This document shows, one piece after another, positions 26,204 to 33,692 of a DNA stretch of 42,149 bases. This DNA is from Phycisphaerae bacterium (GTDB lineage: Bacteria; Planctomycetota; Phycisphaerae; Phycisphaerales; UBA1924): positions 1 through 42,149 of the forward strand of contig JAEUJA010000001.1 in assembly GCA_016793195.1 (NCBI GenBank), in the 5' to 3' direction. Position 1 is the stretch's first letter, and every line of letters begins with the position of its first letter. A model generated the notes under the pieces. That model saw only the letters and a list, made by a program, of their open reading frames with translations, ran no database searches and was not told the origin of the DNA. The position numbers were made by a program, and so were the translations under genes.

Positions 26204-27229
26204 ATGAGCGAACGATCCAGCCCATCTTCGACCTCAGCGCCGGACGCGACGGCGGCCGCGAGCGGCGGCGGCCCGCTTGGCCCGCTCGGCTCGCTGGCCA
26301 TCGGCGTCTGTACGTACAACCGAGGCGGGGCGATCACGCGCACGCTGGAGACGCTGGCCGCGATGGATCGCGTGGGCGGGCGGGTGTCGCGATTCATCAT
26401 CATTGACAATCGATCGAGCGACGATACCGCGGGTGTTATCGATCGGTTCATCGCGGCCAATCCGGGCGTGCCGATGGTGCGGTGGCACGAGGCGACATCA
26501 GGCAAGTCGGCGGCTCTCACAAAGCTGTTCACCGAGACGAGAGAAGAATTCGTCGGCGTGATCGATGACGATGTGCTGGCGAGCCCCGGATGGGCCCGCG
26601 GCATGCTCGCGCTGATGGACGACCAGCCGCGTTGCGGCGGCGCGGGCGGGCCGGTCGAGAACGTCTGGGAAGGCGGTATGACGCGGATCGCCGAAATCTA
26701 CCGGCGTTCGCTGGGCGACCAGTTGCTCGGCGAGCGCCGGCTGCGCCTCGACGCGCCGGGCTCGTTCCTCATGGGTGCGTCGATGGTGATGCGCCGCGCG
26801 GCGATCATGCAATCAGGCTGGCTGGACGCGAGATCGATGGACTGCCGGCGCGGCGACGTGCTCGAGGGCGGCGAGGACGCCGAGTTGTGCCTGAAGATCA
26901 GGCGAGCCGGCTGGGAACTGTGGTACGAGCCGACGGCGAGCGCCGGGCACCTGATCCCCGCGTGGCGCACGTCGCACGACTACATCGCCAAGCTCCGGCG
27001 CTCGATCTGCCGAACCGAGCCGATGATCCGCTGGCTGTGGGACGAATCCCTGACGCTTCGCGAAGCGAGAGAGCAGCGCGGGCGAGCATGGCGGAAGTAC
27101 CTCAAGACGCTGCTGTTCGACTGGCGGCCCTCGCGCCGTCGTGTGCGGGTCGCGGAGCGACTTGGGCGCGCCGAGGGCTGGGAGTCGCTGGTGAAGAAGC
27201 TCGAGTCGAGTGAACTCAAGCGAGCGTGA
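26204..27229 (+). CDS. Glycosyltransferase family 2 (b)
   Basis: A second GT-A enzyme of 341 residues, with a Ser/Ala/Gly-rich N-terminal tail of about 30. The domain shows LAIGVCTYNRGGAITRTLET, FIIIDNRSSDDTAGV, VGVIDDDVLASPGWARGML (DxD), a mid-domain PGSFLMGASMVMRRAA, and the acceptor-loop acidic pair GGEDAELCLKIRRAGW (ED). This resembles rhamnosyl- and galactofuranosyl-type GT2 enzymes, but the sugar cannot be told. It follows GT2(a) after 69 bases and is convergent with the next gene, whose stop is only five bases away. Confidence 0.9.
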   Translation: MSERSSPSSTSAPDATAAASGGGPLGPLGSLAIGVCTYNRGGAITRTLETLAAMDRVGGRVSRFIIIDNRSSDDTAGVIDRFIAANPGVPMVRWHEATSGKSAALTKLFTETREEFVGVIDDDVLASPGWARGMLALMDDQPRCGGAGGPVENVWEGGMTRIAEIYRRSLGDQLLGERRLRLDAPGSFLMGASMVMRRAAIMQSGWLDARSMDCRRGDVLEGGEDAELCLKIRRAGWELWYEPTASAGHLIPAWRTSHDYIAKLRRSICRTEPMIRWLWDESLTLREAREQRGRAWRKYLKTLLFDWRPSRRRVRVAERLGRAEGWESLVKKLESSELKRA

Positions 27230-27234
27230 GGCGG

Positions 27235-28089
27235 CTACCTCCCGCCCTTGCGCACGCGGCGGAGCGCGTTCTCGATCGACTTGCCCAGCTTTTTGAGGCC
27301 CTTGTCCGGCGGGCGATAGAGCGCGAATGGCTTGTCGAAGAAGAGTTCAACGCCCTCGCGGGCGCGATACCGATCGCGGAGGGCGAGCAGCTTGCCGCCC
27401 GATTTGTTGAGATGAAAAATGGTCCAGTCGCAAGATTCAGGGCGAGACAGCGTCACCAGCCCGTGGCGATTGCAGTGCGATTGCCACGCCCATTCGATGA
27501 GGGCGCGCCGATACTTCTCTTCGCATCGGATGTGCGATGGAAACTCGCCGCGGAAGTCGGATTCGATAAACGGGCCGATCTCGGCATACATCGCGAGTGT
27601 GAAGCTCTCGCGCTTCATCAGCGAGAAATTGAGGCTGGCAAAGTCGTGGGTGAGATACCCGCCGCGCGTGCCGCTCGAAGGCGCGATCAGGTGCCCGAGG
27701 GTGATGGCGAACACGCGCGGGTCGTCCAGCGATTGCAGGTCTTCTTCGAGCCACGAATCGTCCCCGGAGCGGAACGGGAGCGTGTCGGGCTTGACGAACA
27801 TGACATAGGGCTTGCTTGCCAGCATCCCCGAGCGATACTCCTGGATATAGCAGCGGTGAAAATCGTTCTCGAAGTGCGCGGGGTTCAGCAGTTCGAGGCG
27901 ATCGATCAGGCCCTCATGCACCAGCGCGGCGAGGCGCGACGTCGACGCGAGGTCCGACCCGCCGTCGACGTAGATCACCTCGCCGGGACGCCCGCCCAGG
28001 AACTCGAACCAATCGAGGAGGACGCGCCGGGTGGCGCGGGTCGCGCCGAAGCCCGAGACGGAGAGCGTGACGTGCTCGCGCGGGTTCAC
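27235..28089 (-). CDS. Glycosyltransferase-like (GT-A-type) protein of uncertain family
   Basis: A 284-residue soluble protein. It shows GT-A-like elements: LSVSGFGATRATRRVLLDWF, VIYVDGGSDLASTS, then YVMFVKPDTLPF in place of a clean DxD, and AITLGHLIAPSSGTRGGYLT. The C-terminus is basic (KKLGKSIENALRRVRKG), as in peripheral membrane glycosyltransferases. I cannot assign a CAZy family, and loss of a clear DxD leaves catalytic activity uncertain. The GTG at 28089 overlaps the stop of the upstream methyltransferase (GTGA), so it is the last gene of the lpxA-led minus-strand unit. Confidence 0.65.
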   Translation of the reverse strand: MNPREHVTLSVSGFGATRATRRVLLDWFEFLGGRPGEVIYVDGGSDLASTSRLAALVHEGLIDRLELLNPAHFENDFHRCYIQEYRSGMLASKPYVMFVKPDTLPFRSGDDSWLEEDLQSLDDPRVFAITLGHLIAPSSGTRGGYLTHDFASLNFSLMKRESFTLAMYAEIGPFIESDFRGEFPSHIRCEEKYRRALIEWAWQSHCNRHGLVTLSRPESCDWTIFHLNKSGGKLLALRDRYRAREGVELFFDKPFALYRPPDKGLKKLGKSIENALRRVRKGGR

Positions 28090-28940
28090 GCGATCGCTCC
28101 CGTCGCGGGCGGCTTGCGGACCAGCCACGCGGCGTGCGTGGAGAGCCCGGGGATTGTCCGCGTCTCCTTGGACTCCTCCCCGATCGGCGAGCCGACGATC
28201 GCGCGGGCGAGCAGGTCGCGCGCGTCGATGGCGCCCAATCCCAGGGGCGTTTCGGTCGAGAGCGGCGCCACGACCAGCAGCCAGCCGCCGGGCGCGATCA
28301 GTCTCCACCATTCGCTCACGACGCGCGCCGCGTCCTGCCCCCGCAGCGGCACGCCGCACGCAAAGACGCCCGCGAACGCGCCGTCGGCCTCACCCATCAC
28401 GCTTTCGATCCCGCCGGGCTCGAAGGAGACGTTTCCGAGCGGGTAGCGCAGGCGCGCGTAGCGGATCGATTCGAGGTCGCGGTCGAGGGCGACGATGGCG
28501 CCGCTGGGCCCGACGCGCTCGGCGAGCCACGCCGCACCATAGCCGGTGGCGCAACTGGCGTCGAGCAGTCGCATCCCGGGCCTGATGAGCGGGTCGCACG
28601 CGAGGTACGCGGGATAGAGGAGCGGGCCGGAGAGATCGGCGTAGAGCCGATCGGGTGTGCAGCGGATGCGGGTGCGCTTGCCGTCGGGGAACTCGACGTC
28701 GTATTCCTTGACGCCCGAGCCGCGCGAGGAGAGCGCCCGGCGCAGCGATTCGCGCCCGCGCTCGCGGTAGTGAACGCCCGACACGACGATCGTGGGGGGC
28801 AGGCCCAGGGCGCGCCGAACGCCGCCCGCGAAGCGCGACCACGCGGATGTGCGTGAACGCGAGGCCGAGAGTGCAGACATCGCGCCGGTGGGATCGGCGG
28901 GTGCTCCCGTGGGCAGGGCTGGACTGGCGTTTGGGCCCAT
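28086..28940 (-). CDS. Class I SAM-dependent methyltransferase
   Basis: The 284 residues contain motif I MRLLDASCATGYGAAWLAER with VALDRDLES (motif post-I) and VSEWWRLIAPGGWLLVVAP (motif IV-V), typical of a type-11-like class I enzyme. Cys in the ASCATGYG loop replaces the usual Gly. Substrate unknown; small-molecule or glycan methylation is suggested by the neighbours. The ATG at 28940 overlaps the stop of the preceding hydrolase (TGATG). An in-frame ATG at 28880 is an alternative start that would remove 20 Pro/Ala-rich residues. Confidence 0.82.
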   Translation of the reverse strand: MGPNASPALPTGAPADPTGAMSALSASRSRTSAWSRFAGGVRRALGLPPTIVVSGVHYRERGRESLRRALSSRGSGVKEYDVEFPDGKRTRIRCTPDRLYADLSGPLLYPAYLACDPLIRPGMRLLDASCATGYGAAWLAERVGPSGAIVALDRDLESIRYARLRYPLGNVSFEPGGIESVMGEADGAFAGVFACGVPLRGQDAARVVSEWWRLIAPGGWLLVVAPLSTETPLGLGAIDARDLLARAIVGSPIGEESKETRTIPGLSTHAAWLVRKPPATGAIA

Positions 28941-29749
28941 CACTCGAACAGCGTAGCGGGCACGCGCGAGACGACGCGGGGATGGCAGGGCGGCGCGATC
29001 GGAATCCACGGCGTCGGCTGGTCGTGTCGCGAGATGGTCAGTTGGTACGCCCGCCCGGCGTGCCCGGCGGCGGCGAGCTGGGGCGTGTTGCATTGGCGCG
29101 AAAGATGCAGCAGCACCACGTGCTGACGCGGCGCGATTCTTCGCGCGGCCTCGGCGCTCTCCTGATTGGAGAGGTGCCCCTTGCCGCCCATCACACGCTT
29201 CTTCAGAATCGCGGGGCGGTCCGATTCCAGCTCCATTCTCGGGCAGTAGTTCGACTCGATCGCCAGCACATCGACCGCGGCCAGGTGATTGATGAAGTCC
29301 GCGGAGACGCGCCCAAGGTCGGTCGCATACCCCAGCGTTCCGCCGCACGAAGACTCGAAGCGGAACGAGACCGAGCCCAGCTCATCGTGCGGCACCAGCT
29401 GCGGGTGGACCGTGACGGACCCCAGCGAGATCGTGCCTTCGTAGGGCTCGCTCACGTTGGCGAGCACGTTCTCGCGCCCGCCGCGCCCAAGGTGCCGGCG
29501 GTGCACGAGCTGCGTCATGTGACGCGGGAGTGTGCCGATCCAGCCGGTATGGAAGTGGTCCGAGTCAAAGTGCGTGAAGAGCACGCGGCGCACGCGGGCA
29601 AAGTCGATCCCGATGGCGGCCAGTTCCTTCCGCGTGCGGCGCGGCGAGAGTCCAAGGTCGATCAGCACCACCTCCGCGTTGTCGCCCTCGCCGATGACCA
29701 GCGCCGAGCAGTTGCCGCTCGAGCCGCTGGCGAGCACGCAAAGACGCAT
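28940..29749 (-). CDS. WalJ/YycJ-like metallo-beta-lactamase-fold hydrolase
   Basis: The 269 residues match the YycJ/WalJ group: opening LASGSSGNCSALVIG, LIDLGLSPRR, metal site THFDSDHFHT (the family usually has THEHSDH), then VLAIESNYCPRM, GKGHLSNQES and LLHLSRQCNTP. Characterised relatives are exonucleases linked to DNA replication and cell-wall control. Replacement of EH by FD in the HxHxDH motif leaves one metal ligand changed and may alter activity. No clear ribosome site precedes the ATG. It lies between lpxA and a methyltransferase on the minus strand. Confidence 0.82.
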   Translation of the reverse strand: MRLCVLASGSSGNCSALVIGEGDNAEVVLIDLGLSPRRTRKELAAIGIDFARVRRVLFTHFDSDHFHTGWIGTLPRHMTQLVHRRHLGRGGRENVLANVSEPYEGTISLGSVTVHPQLVPHDELGSVSFRFESSCGGTLGYATDLGRVSADFINHLAAVDVLAIESNYCPRMELESDRPAILKKRVMGGKGHLSNQESAEAARRIAPRQHVVLLHLSRQCNTPQLAAAGHAGRAYQLTISRHDQPTPWIPIAPPCHPRVVSRVPATLFE

Positions 29750-29818
29750 GGGCCCGGAACGTTGCTGTGAAATGGACGTGGACAGGCGATCTCCCTCCGT
29801 GCGAGACTCGCGCCCAGT

Positions 29819-30694
29819 CTACATGGATTCGTCGTCGGATTCATCCAGCACGTTGCTCAGTCCGCTGCGGCGCCGCAGATTGAGCCACGACGCGAGCAAG
29901 CGCGGCGGACGCCCCGGTCCGGGGCAGATGGCGCGTTTGGCCTCGCGGACAAACGCCAGCATCTCGCCGACCGCGGGCGAGGAACGCGAGAGTTCTTCCA
30001 GCTTCGCGATCATGTCGGCCTTGGGCAGGTGGACGCGGAAGACCTGGCGGAACGCGCGGTCGACCGCCGTGATCTCCTCGCGTGCCATGCCGGAGCGGCG
30101 CATGCCCACGCGGTTGATCCCTGCGATCCGTTGGCGATCCGGCGCCATGCAGAAGGGCGGCACGTCCATCGAGATGCCGATCCCGCCGGAGAGGAACGCC
30201 AGGCGACCGATGCGCGTGAACTGGTGGATGCCGCAGTGCCCGCCGATGGTCGAGTTGTCGTGGGCCTCGGAGTGCCCGCCCATCGTGGCGCCGTTGACGA
30301 GGATGACGTTGTTGCCCAGGCGCGCGTCGTGACCGACGTGCGAGCCCACCATCATAAACACGCGGTCGCCCACGATCGTCGGGCGATCGGCCTTGGTCGC
30401 CGAATGGACCGTCGCGTGCTCGCGGATGAGGCACTCGCTCCCGATCACCACGCCCGGCGTCGCCTGCCCGGGCTTGAACTTGTAGTCCTGCGGCTCAAAG
30501 CCGAGGCACGCGAACGGATACACGATCGTCCCCGCGCCGATCGAACACGGGCCCTGAACATACACGCTGCCGATCAGGCGGACGTTGTCGGCGATCGTGA
30601 CGCGCCCGCTGACCACGCAGCCCGGCCCGATCACCACGCCCGAACCTAGCTGCGCCTCTTTGGAGACCATCGCGGTCGGATGAATTTCTGCCAT
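29819..30694 (-). CDS. lpxA: UDP-N-acetylglucosamine acyltransferase LpxA
   Basis: First step of lipid A synthesis: 3-O-acylation of UDP-GlcNAc. The 291 residues begin with hexapeptide repeats of the left-handed beta helix (IHPTAMV, LGSGVVIGPGCVVSG, ...). The catalytic His122 is in GSHVGHD, aligned with His125 of E. coli LpxA, and GGHCGIHQFTRIGRLAFLSG follows. The C-terminal helical domain is longer than in E. coli (262 residues), with an acidic end. The ATG at 30694 starts at the family N-terminus (AEIHPTAMV). This shows that the organism makes lipid A. No other lpx gene is adjacent. Confidence 0.94.
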   Translation of the reverse strand: MAEIHPTAMVSKEAQLGSGVVIGPGCVVSGRVTIADNVRLIGSVYVQGPCSIGAGTIVYPFACLGFEPQDYKFKPGQATPGVVIGSECLIREHATVHSATKADRPTIVGDRVFMMVGSHVGHDARLGNNVILVNGATMGGHSEAHDNSTIGGHCGIHQFTRIGRLAFLSGGIGISMDVPPFCMAPDRQRIAGINRVGMRRSGMAREEITAVDRAFRQVFRVHLPKADMIAKLEELSRSSPAVGEMLAFVREAKRAICPGPGRPPRLLASWLNLRRRSGLSNVLDESDDESM

Positions 30695-30871
30695 GGGCGA
30701 TGATAGCGGTCGGGCATCTGGGTGGCCCGGCGATCCCGGCGTTGTTGGAGTGCGAGGCTGAACGGATCACGCCTCCACGAGGGCAAGAACGTGCGACTGC
30801 TTTTCACGCGCATCGCCTACTCCTTTGGAGGCCGCGCCGGCACGTCGATCGATCGGCATCTAGCATCTCTC

Positions 30872-31696
30872 GTGAGCACCAACCCCTTCTCGCTGGAATT
30901 CACGGATATCGGTCGCCTCGCCTATGCACCCGCGTTTGAGTTGCAGAGGCAGACCGCCGATGGCGTGCTGGCCGCCCGGGAAGTATGCCAGATTGATTCG
31001 TCCATCCCGCCCATGGCCGGGATCGTTTTCCTCGTCGAGCATGATCCGGTGGTGACGGTCAGCAACCGCGCCGGCGCGATGAACCACCTGGTCGCCACGC
31101 CGGAGCTGCTCGAACGCGAAGGTGTCAGCGTTGAACGCACCGACCGCGGCGGCGACATCACCTACCACGGCCCGGGCCAACTGGTCGTCTATCCGATCCT
31201 CGACCTCAACCTGCTCAACCTCGGCCTGCACGACTACATGCGCCTGCTCGAAGAATCCGTCATCCGCACCTGCGCCGCGTTCGGCGTGTCGTGCACGCGA
31301 GATCCCAAGGCGACCGGGGTGTGGACCCAGCGCGAGCGCGATGAAGCCGACGACGCCGACGGCGCGGACGCCTCCACGCTCGACGCGGGCGGGTCGAATT
31401 CCTCGGGCCGGCCATCGCAGGTTCCAGGCGCCAAGATCGCCGCGATGGGCGTGCGCGTCCGCAAGTGGATTTCGATGCACGGCCTGGCGTTGAACGTGAC
31501 GACGAATCTCGATCACTTCCGACTGATCGTGCCGTGCGGCCTGGTGGGCCGCCCCGTTACGAGCCTCAAGGCTGAACTGGGCAAGCGATGCCCGAGCATG
31601 GACGACGTGAAGCAGGCCATCACCGTCACGCTGCGCGAGCTGATTGCCGAGGCGTATGAGCGTGCGGCCAAGGCCCGGGCCCGCGGCGGGCGCTGA
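30872..31696 (+). CDS. lipB: Octanoyltransferase LipB, with an acidic insertion
   Basis: Transfers octanoyl from acyl-carrier protein to lipoyl domains. The 274 residues contain RGGDITYHGPGQ (92-103), the catalytic Lys188 (GAKIAAMGVRVRKW) and the acyl-thioester Cys222 (IVPCGL). Between TGVW and GAKIA lies an acidic, Ser/Gly-rich insertion at about 152-185 (ERDEADDADGADAS...), absent from E. coli LipB. The GTG at 30872 places the family start (LEFTDIGRLAYAPAFELQ) near residue 8. In-frame starts further upstream add about 50 residues with no LipB similarity and overlap the lpxA control region. The stop abuts that of the convergent aspC with no gap. Confidence 0.92.
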   Translation: MSTNPFSLEFTDIGRLAYAPAFELQRQTADGVLAAREVCQIDSSIPPMAGIVFLVEHDPVVTVSNRAGAMNHLVATPELLEREGVSVERTDRGGDITYHGPGQLVVYPILDLNLLNLGLHDYMRLLEESVIRTCAAFGVSCTRDPKATGVWTQRERDEADDADGADASTLDAGGSNSSGRPSQVPGAKIAAMGVRVRKWISMHGLALNVTTNLDHFRLIVPCGLVGRPVTSLKAELGKRCPSMDDVKQAITVTLRELIAEAYERAAKARARGGR

Positions 31697-32950
31697 TTAT
31701 TTCAGCGCCGAGACGAATTCCGCGAGGCGGTCCATGCCCTTGTTGATCTGGTCTTCGGAGCACGCGAACGAGAAACGCAGATGGTTCCCGCCGCAGCCGC
31801 CGAAGTCCTCGCCGGGCACGGCCGCCACGAGTTTCTCAGCAAGGAACGCCTCGGAAAATTCCATCGCGGAGCGCAGCACCTTGCCTCCGGGCGTGGACTT
31901 CCCAAAGAGCCTGGAAACATCCGGGAAGGCGTAGAACGCTCCCGTGGCGGGAATGGGGCGCACGCCGGGGATCGCGGCGAGTCGCTGGTTGATGAGCGTG
32001 CCGCGGACCGCGAAGGCGTCGCGCATCGTCGCGACTTCCGCGGCGCATTCCCTGAGCGCCGTCGGGATGGCGGCATAGACAAACGACGTGATGTTGGTCG
32101 ACATCTGTCCCTGCAGCGTCGCCATGCCCTTGGTGAACTCCAGGCCGAACGCGCCGCTGGCGCCGGTATAGCCGACGCGCCAGCCGGTCATGGCGTAGGC
32201 CTTGGAGAGTCCGTTGAGCGTGATGACGCGCTCGGCGATGTCGGGGATGGAGCCGATCGAGAAGTGGGGGATCCCGCCGTAGACGATTTTTTCGTAGATC
32301 TCGTCGCTCAGGACGGTGAGGTTGGGCGCGATGGTGCGGCTGGCTTCGGCGACGACCTTGCCGATGGCGCGCAGTTCATCGGGCGAGTACATCGTGCCGC
32401 AAGGATTACTTGGCGAGTTGAGGATGAGCAGGCGCGAGTTGGGAGTGATCGCCTTGCGGAGCTGGTCGGGCGTCATCTTGAAGCCCGAGTCGGGCGTGGT
32501 CGGGATTTCGACCACCCTGCCGCCGGCGAGTTCCGCGATCGGTGCGTAGCTGACCCACGCCGGCACCGGGATCAGCACTTCCTGGCGCGCCTCGCCGGGC
32601 TTGGGTTCGTCGAGAAGGACGTGGAGCGCGACAAAGAGCGAATGCTTGCCGCCCGAGCCGATGGCGATGTGCTCGGGCGTGCAGTCTGGAATGGCGTTTT
32701 CTTCGGTGAGTTTGCGGGCGATGGCGGAGCGCGACGCGGGGTCGCCCAGGGTGGGCATGTACTTGGTGTTGCCCGCGCGGAGCGACGCGATCGCCGATTC
32801 CTTGATGGGATTGGGCGTGTCAAAGTCGGGCTCGCCCGCGGCGAACGACAGGACATCCAGGCCCTGGGCCTTCATGGCCTTGGCCCGGTTCATGAATGCG
32901 ACCGTGACCGAGGGTTTGAGGGACTTCACGCGCTGGGAGATGCTGAGCAT
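31697..32950 (-). CDS. aspC: Class I pyridoxal-phosphate aminotransferase (aspartate aminotransferase-like)
   Basis: Transaminates an amino acid, most likely aspartate to oxaloacetate, with 2-oxoglutarate. The 417 residues (somewhat longer than the usual 390-400) show FAAGEPDFDTPNPIKESAIA, LNSPSNPCGTMYS, the PLP-binding Lys in NGLSKAYAMTGWRVGY, and the C-terminal Arg in GGNHLRFSFACS that binds the substrate carboxylate. This is the subgroup I-beta/gamma pattern of bacterial AspB enzymes. GATAAT at 32974 to 32969 (minus strand), 19 bases before the ATG, is a possible -10 box. The start diverges from rpsO. Confidence 0.92.
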   Translation of the reverse strand: MLSISQRVKSLKPSVTVAFMNRAKAMKAQGLDVLSFAAGEPDFDTPNPIKESAIASLRAGNTKYMPTLGDPASRSAIARKLTEENAIPDCTPEHIAIGSGGKHSLFVALHVLLDEPKPGEARQEVLIPVPAWVSYAPIAELAGGRVVEIPTTPDSGFKMTPDQLRKAITPNSRLLILNSPSNPCGTMYSPDELRAIGKVVAEASRTIAPNLTVLSDEIYEKIVYGGIPHFSIGSIPDIAERVITLNGLSKAYAMTGWRVGYTGASGAFGLEFTKGMATLQGQMSTNITSFVYAAIPTALRECAAEVATMRDAFAVRGTLINQRLAAIPGVRPIPATGAFYAFPDVSRLFGKSTPGGKVLRSAMEFSEAFLAEKLVAAVPGEDFGGCGGNHLRFSFACSEDQINKGMDRLAEFVSALK

Positions 32951-33027
32951 GGCCCGAGGGTAGGCGGAATTATCGTGGTGTCCGCGTCCTGTTCGGGGTT
33001 TATCAATATCGGGATGGCCCGCGCGGG

Positions 33028-33056
33028 TTGATCGGGGCGGGGTCGGGGACTAGTCT
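33028..33056 (+). promoter_or_regulatory. Promoter of rpsO
   Basis: TTGATC (33028-33033), a 17-base spacer and TAGTCT (33051-33056). The start would lie about 55 bases before the rpsO ATG. The leader holds a hairpin GGCCCGT/ACGGGCC (33085-33101), where S15 autoregulation could act. Confidence 0.6.
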
Positions 33057-33119
33057 TTATCCGTTCCAAACTTTCAAGTACCACGGCCCGTCGGACGGGC
33101 CAGGAAGCCGGGTTGAGGC

Positions 33120-33389
33120 ATGGCCATCGAACTTGAACGCCGTCAGCAGGTCGTCTCCAGCAACCGCCGTCACGAGAAGGACACGGGCTCGCCCGAGGTC
33201 CAGATCGCGATGCTCACCGAGCGCATCGGCTCGGTCGCGGAGCACCTGAAGTCGCACGAGATGGACAACCACAGCCGTCGCGGCCTGATCATGATGGTCG
33301 GGCGGCGCAACCGCCTCCTTCGCTACCTGGCGCGCACCGATCCGCAGGCCTATCAGGGCCTGATCGCCCGCCTGGGTCTGCGCAAGTAA
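33120..33389 (+). CDS. rpsO: 30S ribosomal protein S15
   Basis: Binds 16S rRNA helix 22 and, in many bacteria, represses its own mRNA. The full-length 89 residues show DTGSPEVQIAMLTERI and HLKSHEMDNHSRRGLIMMVG, then RRNRLLRYLARTDPQAYQGL, all family signatures. It is followed by an intrinsic terminator and then pnp, the conserved rpsO-pnp order. Codon use is strongly C-ending, as expected for a highly expressed gene. Confidence 0.97.
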   Translation: MAIELERRQQVVSSNRRHEKDTGSPEVQIAMLTERIGSVAEHLKSHEMDNHSRRGLIMMVGRRNRLLRYLARTDPQAYQGLIARLGLRK

Positions 33390-33397
33390 GACTCTCA

Positions 33398-33434
33398 CGG
33401 CCCGTTGCCACCCCGGCAGCGGGCCGCTTGTTTT
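33398..33434 (+). terminator. Intrinsic terminator after rpsO
   Basis: GGCCCGTTGCC (33399-33409) pairs with GGCAGCGGGCC (33415-33425) with one G-T pair, loop ACCCC, followed by GCTTGTTTT. It separates rpsO from pnp, so pnp transcription depends on read-through or its own promoter. Confidence 0.8.
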
Positions 33435-33692
33435 CCGGGATGGTCGAAGGGCCTCGTGGCAGCGGGCAAGTTGCACTTCCCGACGTGAATCGGGACGTGC
33501 GCCTTGCCTCTGCCTCCGGGTCCATGACGAGGCCGAGCCGCGCCCACGTTTCTTTGTTGCGGCAAGGTTTCGCCCATTCCTCGATCCATCCCGGTTCGTT
33601 GCCGGCGTGTCCGCCCGCGAAAGTCGCGAGCGCCCGTCGGTGTGCGCACCGCTCGGACCCCATGGTCCGGCATGGTCAGAGGATCGAACCGA
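33435..33692 (+). other. 258-base leader region of pnp
   Basis: No gene is supported here. It contains the hairpins GGTGTGCGCACC within CGAG/CTCG (about 33626-33655) and GGACC/GGTCC just before the ribosome site AGAGGA. A structured pnp leader fits the autoregulation by RNase III cleavage and PNPase known in enterobacteria, but that is inference here. Confidence 0.4.

Noticed and set aside
27000-33000. dif site or replication origin at the skew turn
   Set aside because: No dif-like 28-mer and no DnaA boxes or dnaA gene recognised. The skew observation is reported without an assigned site.
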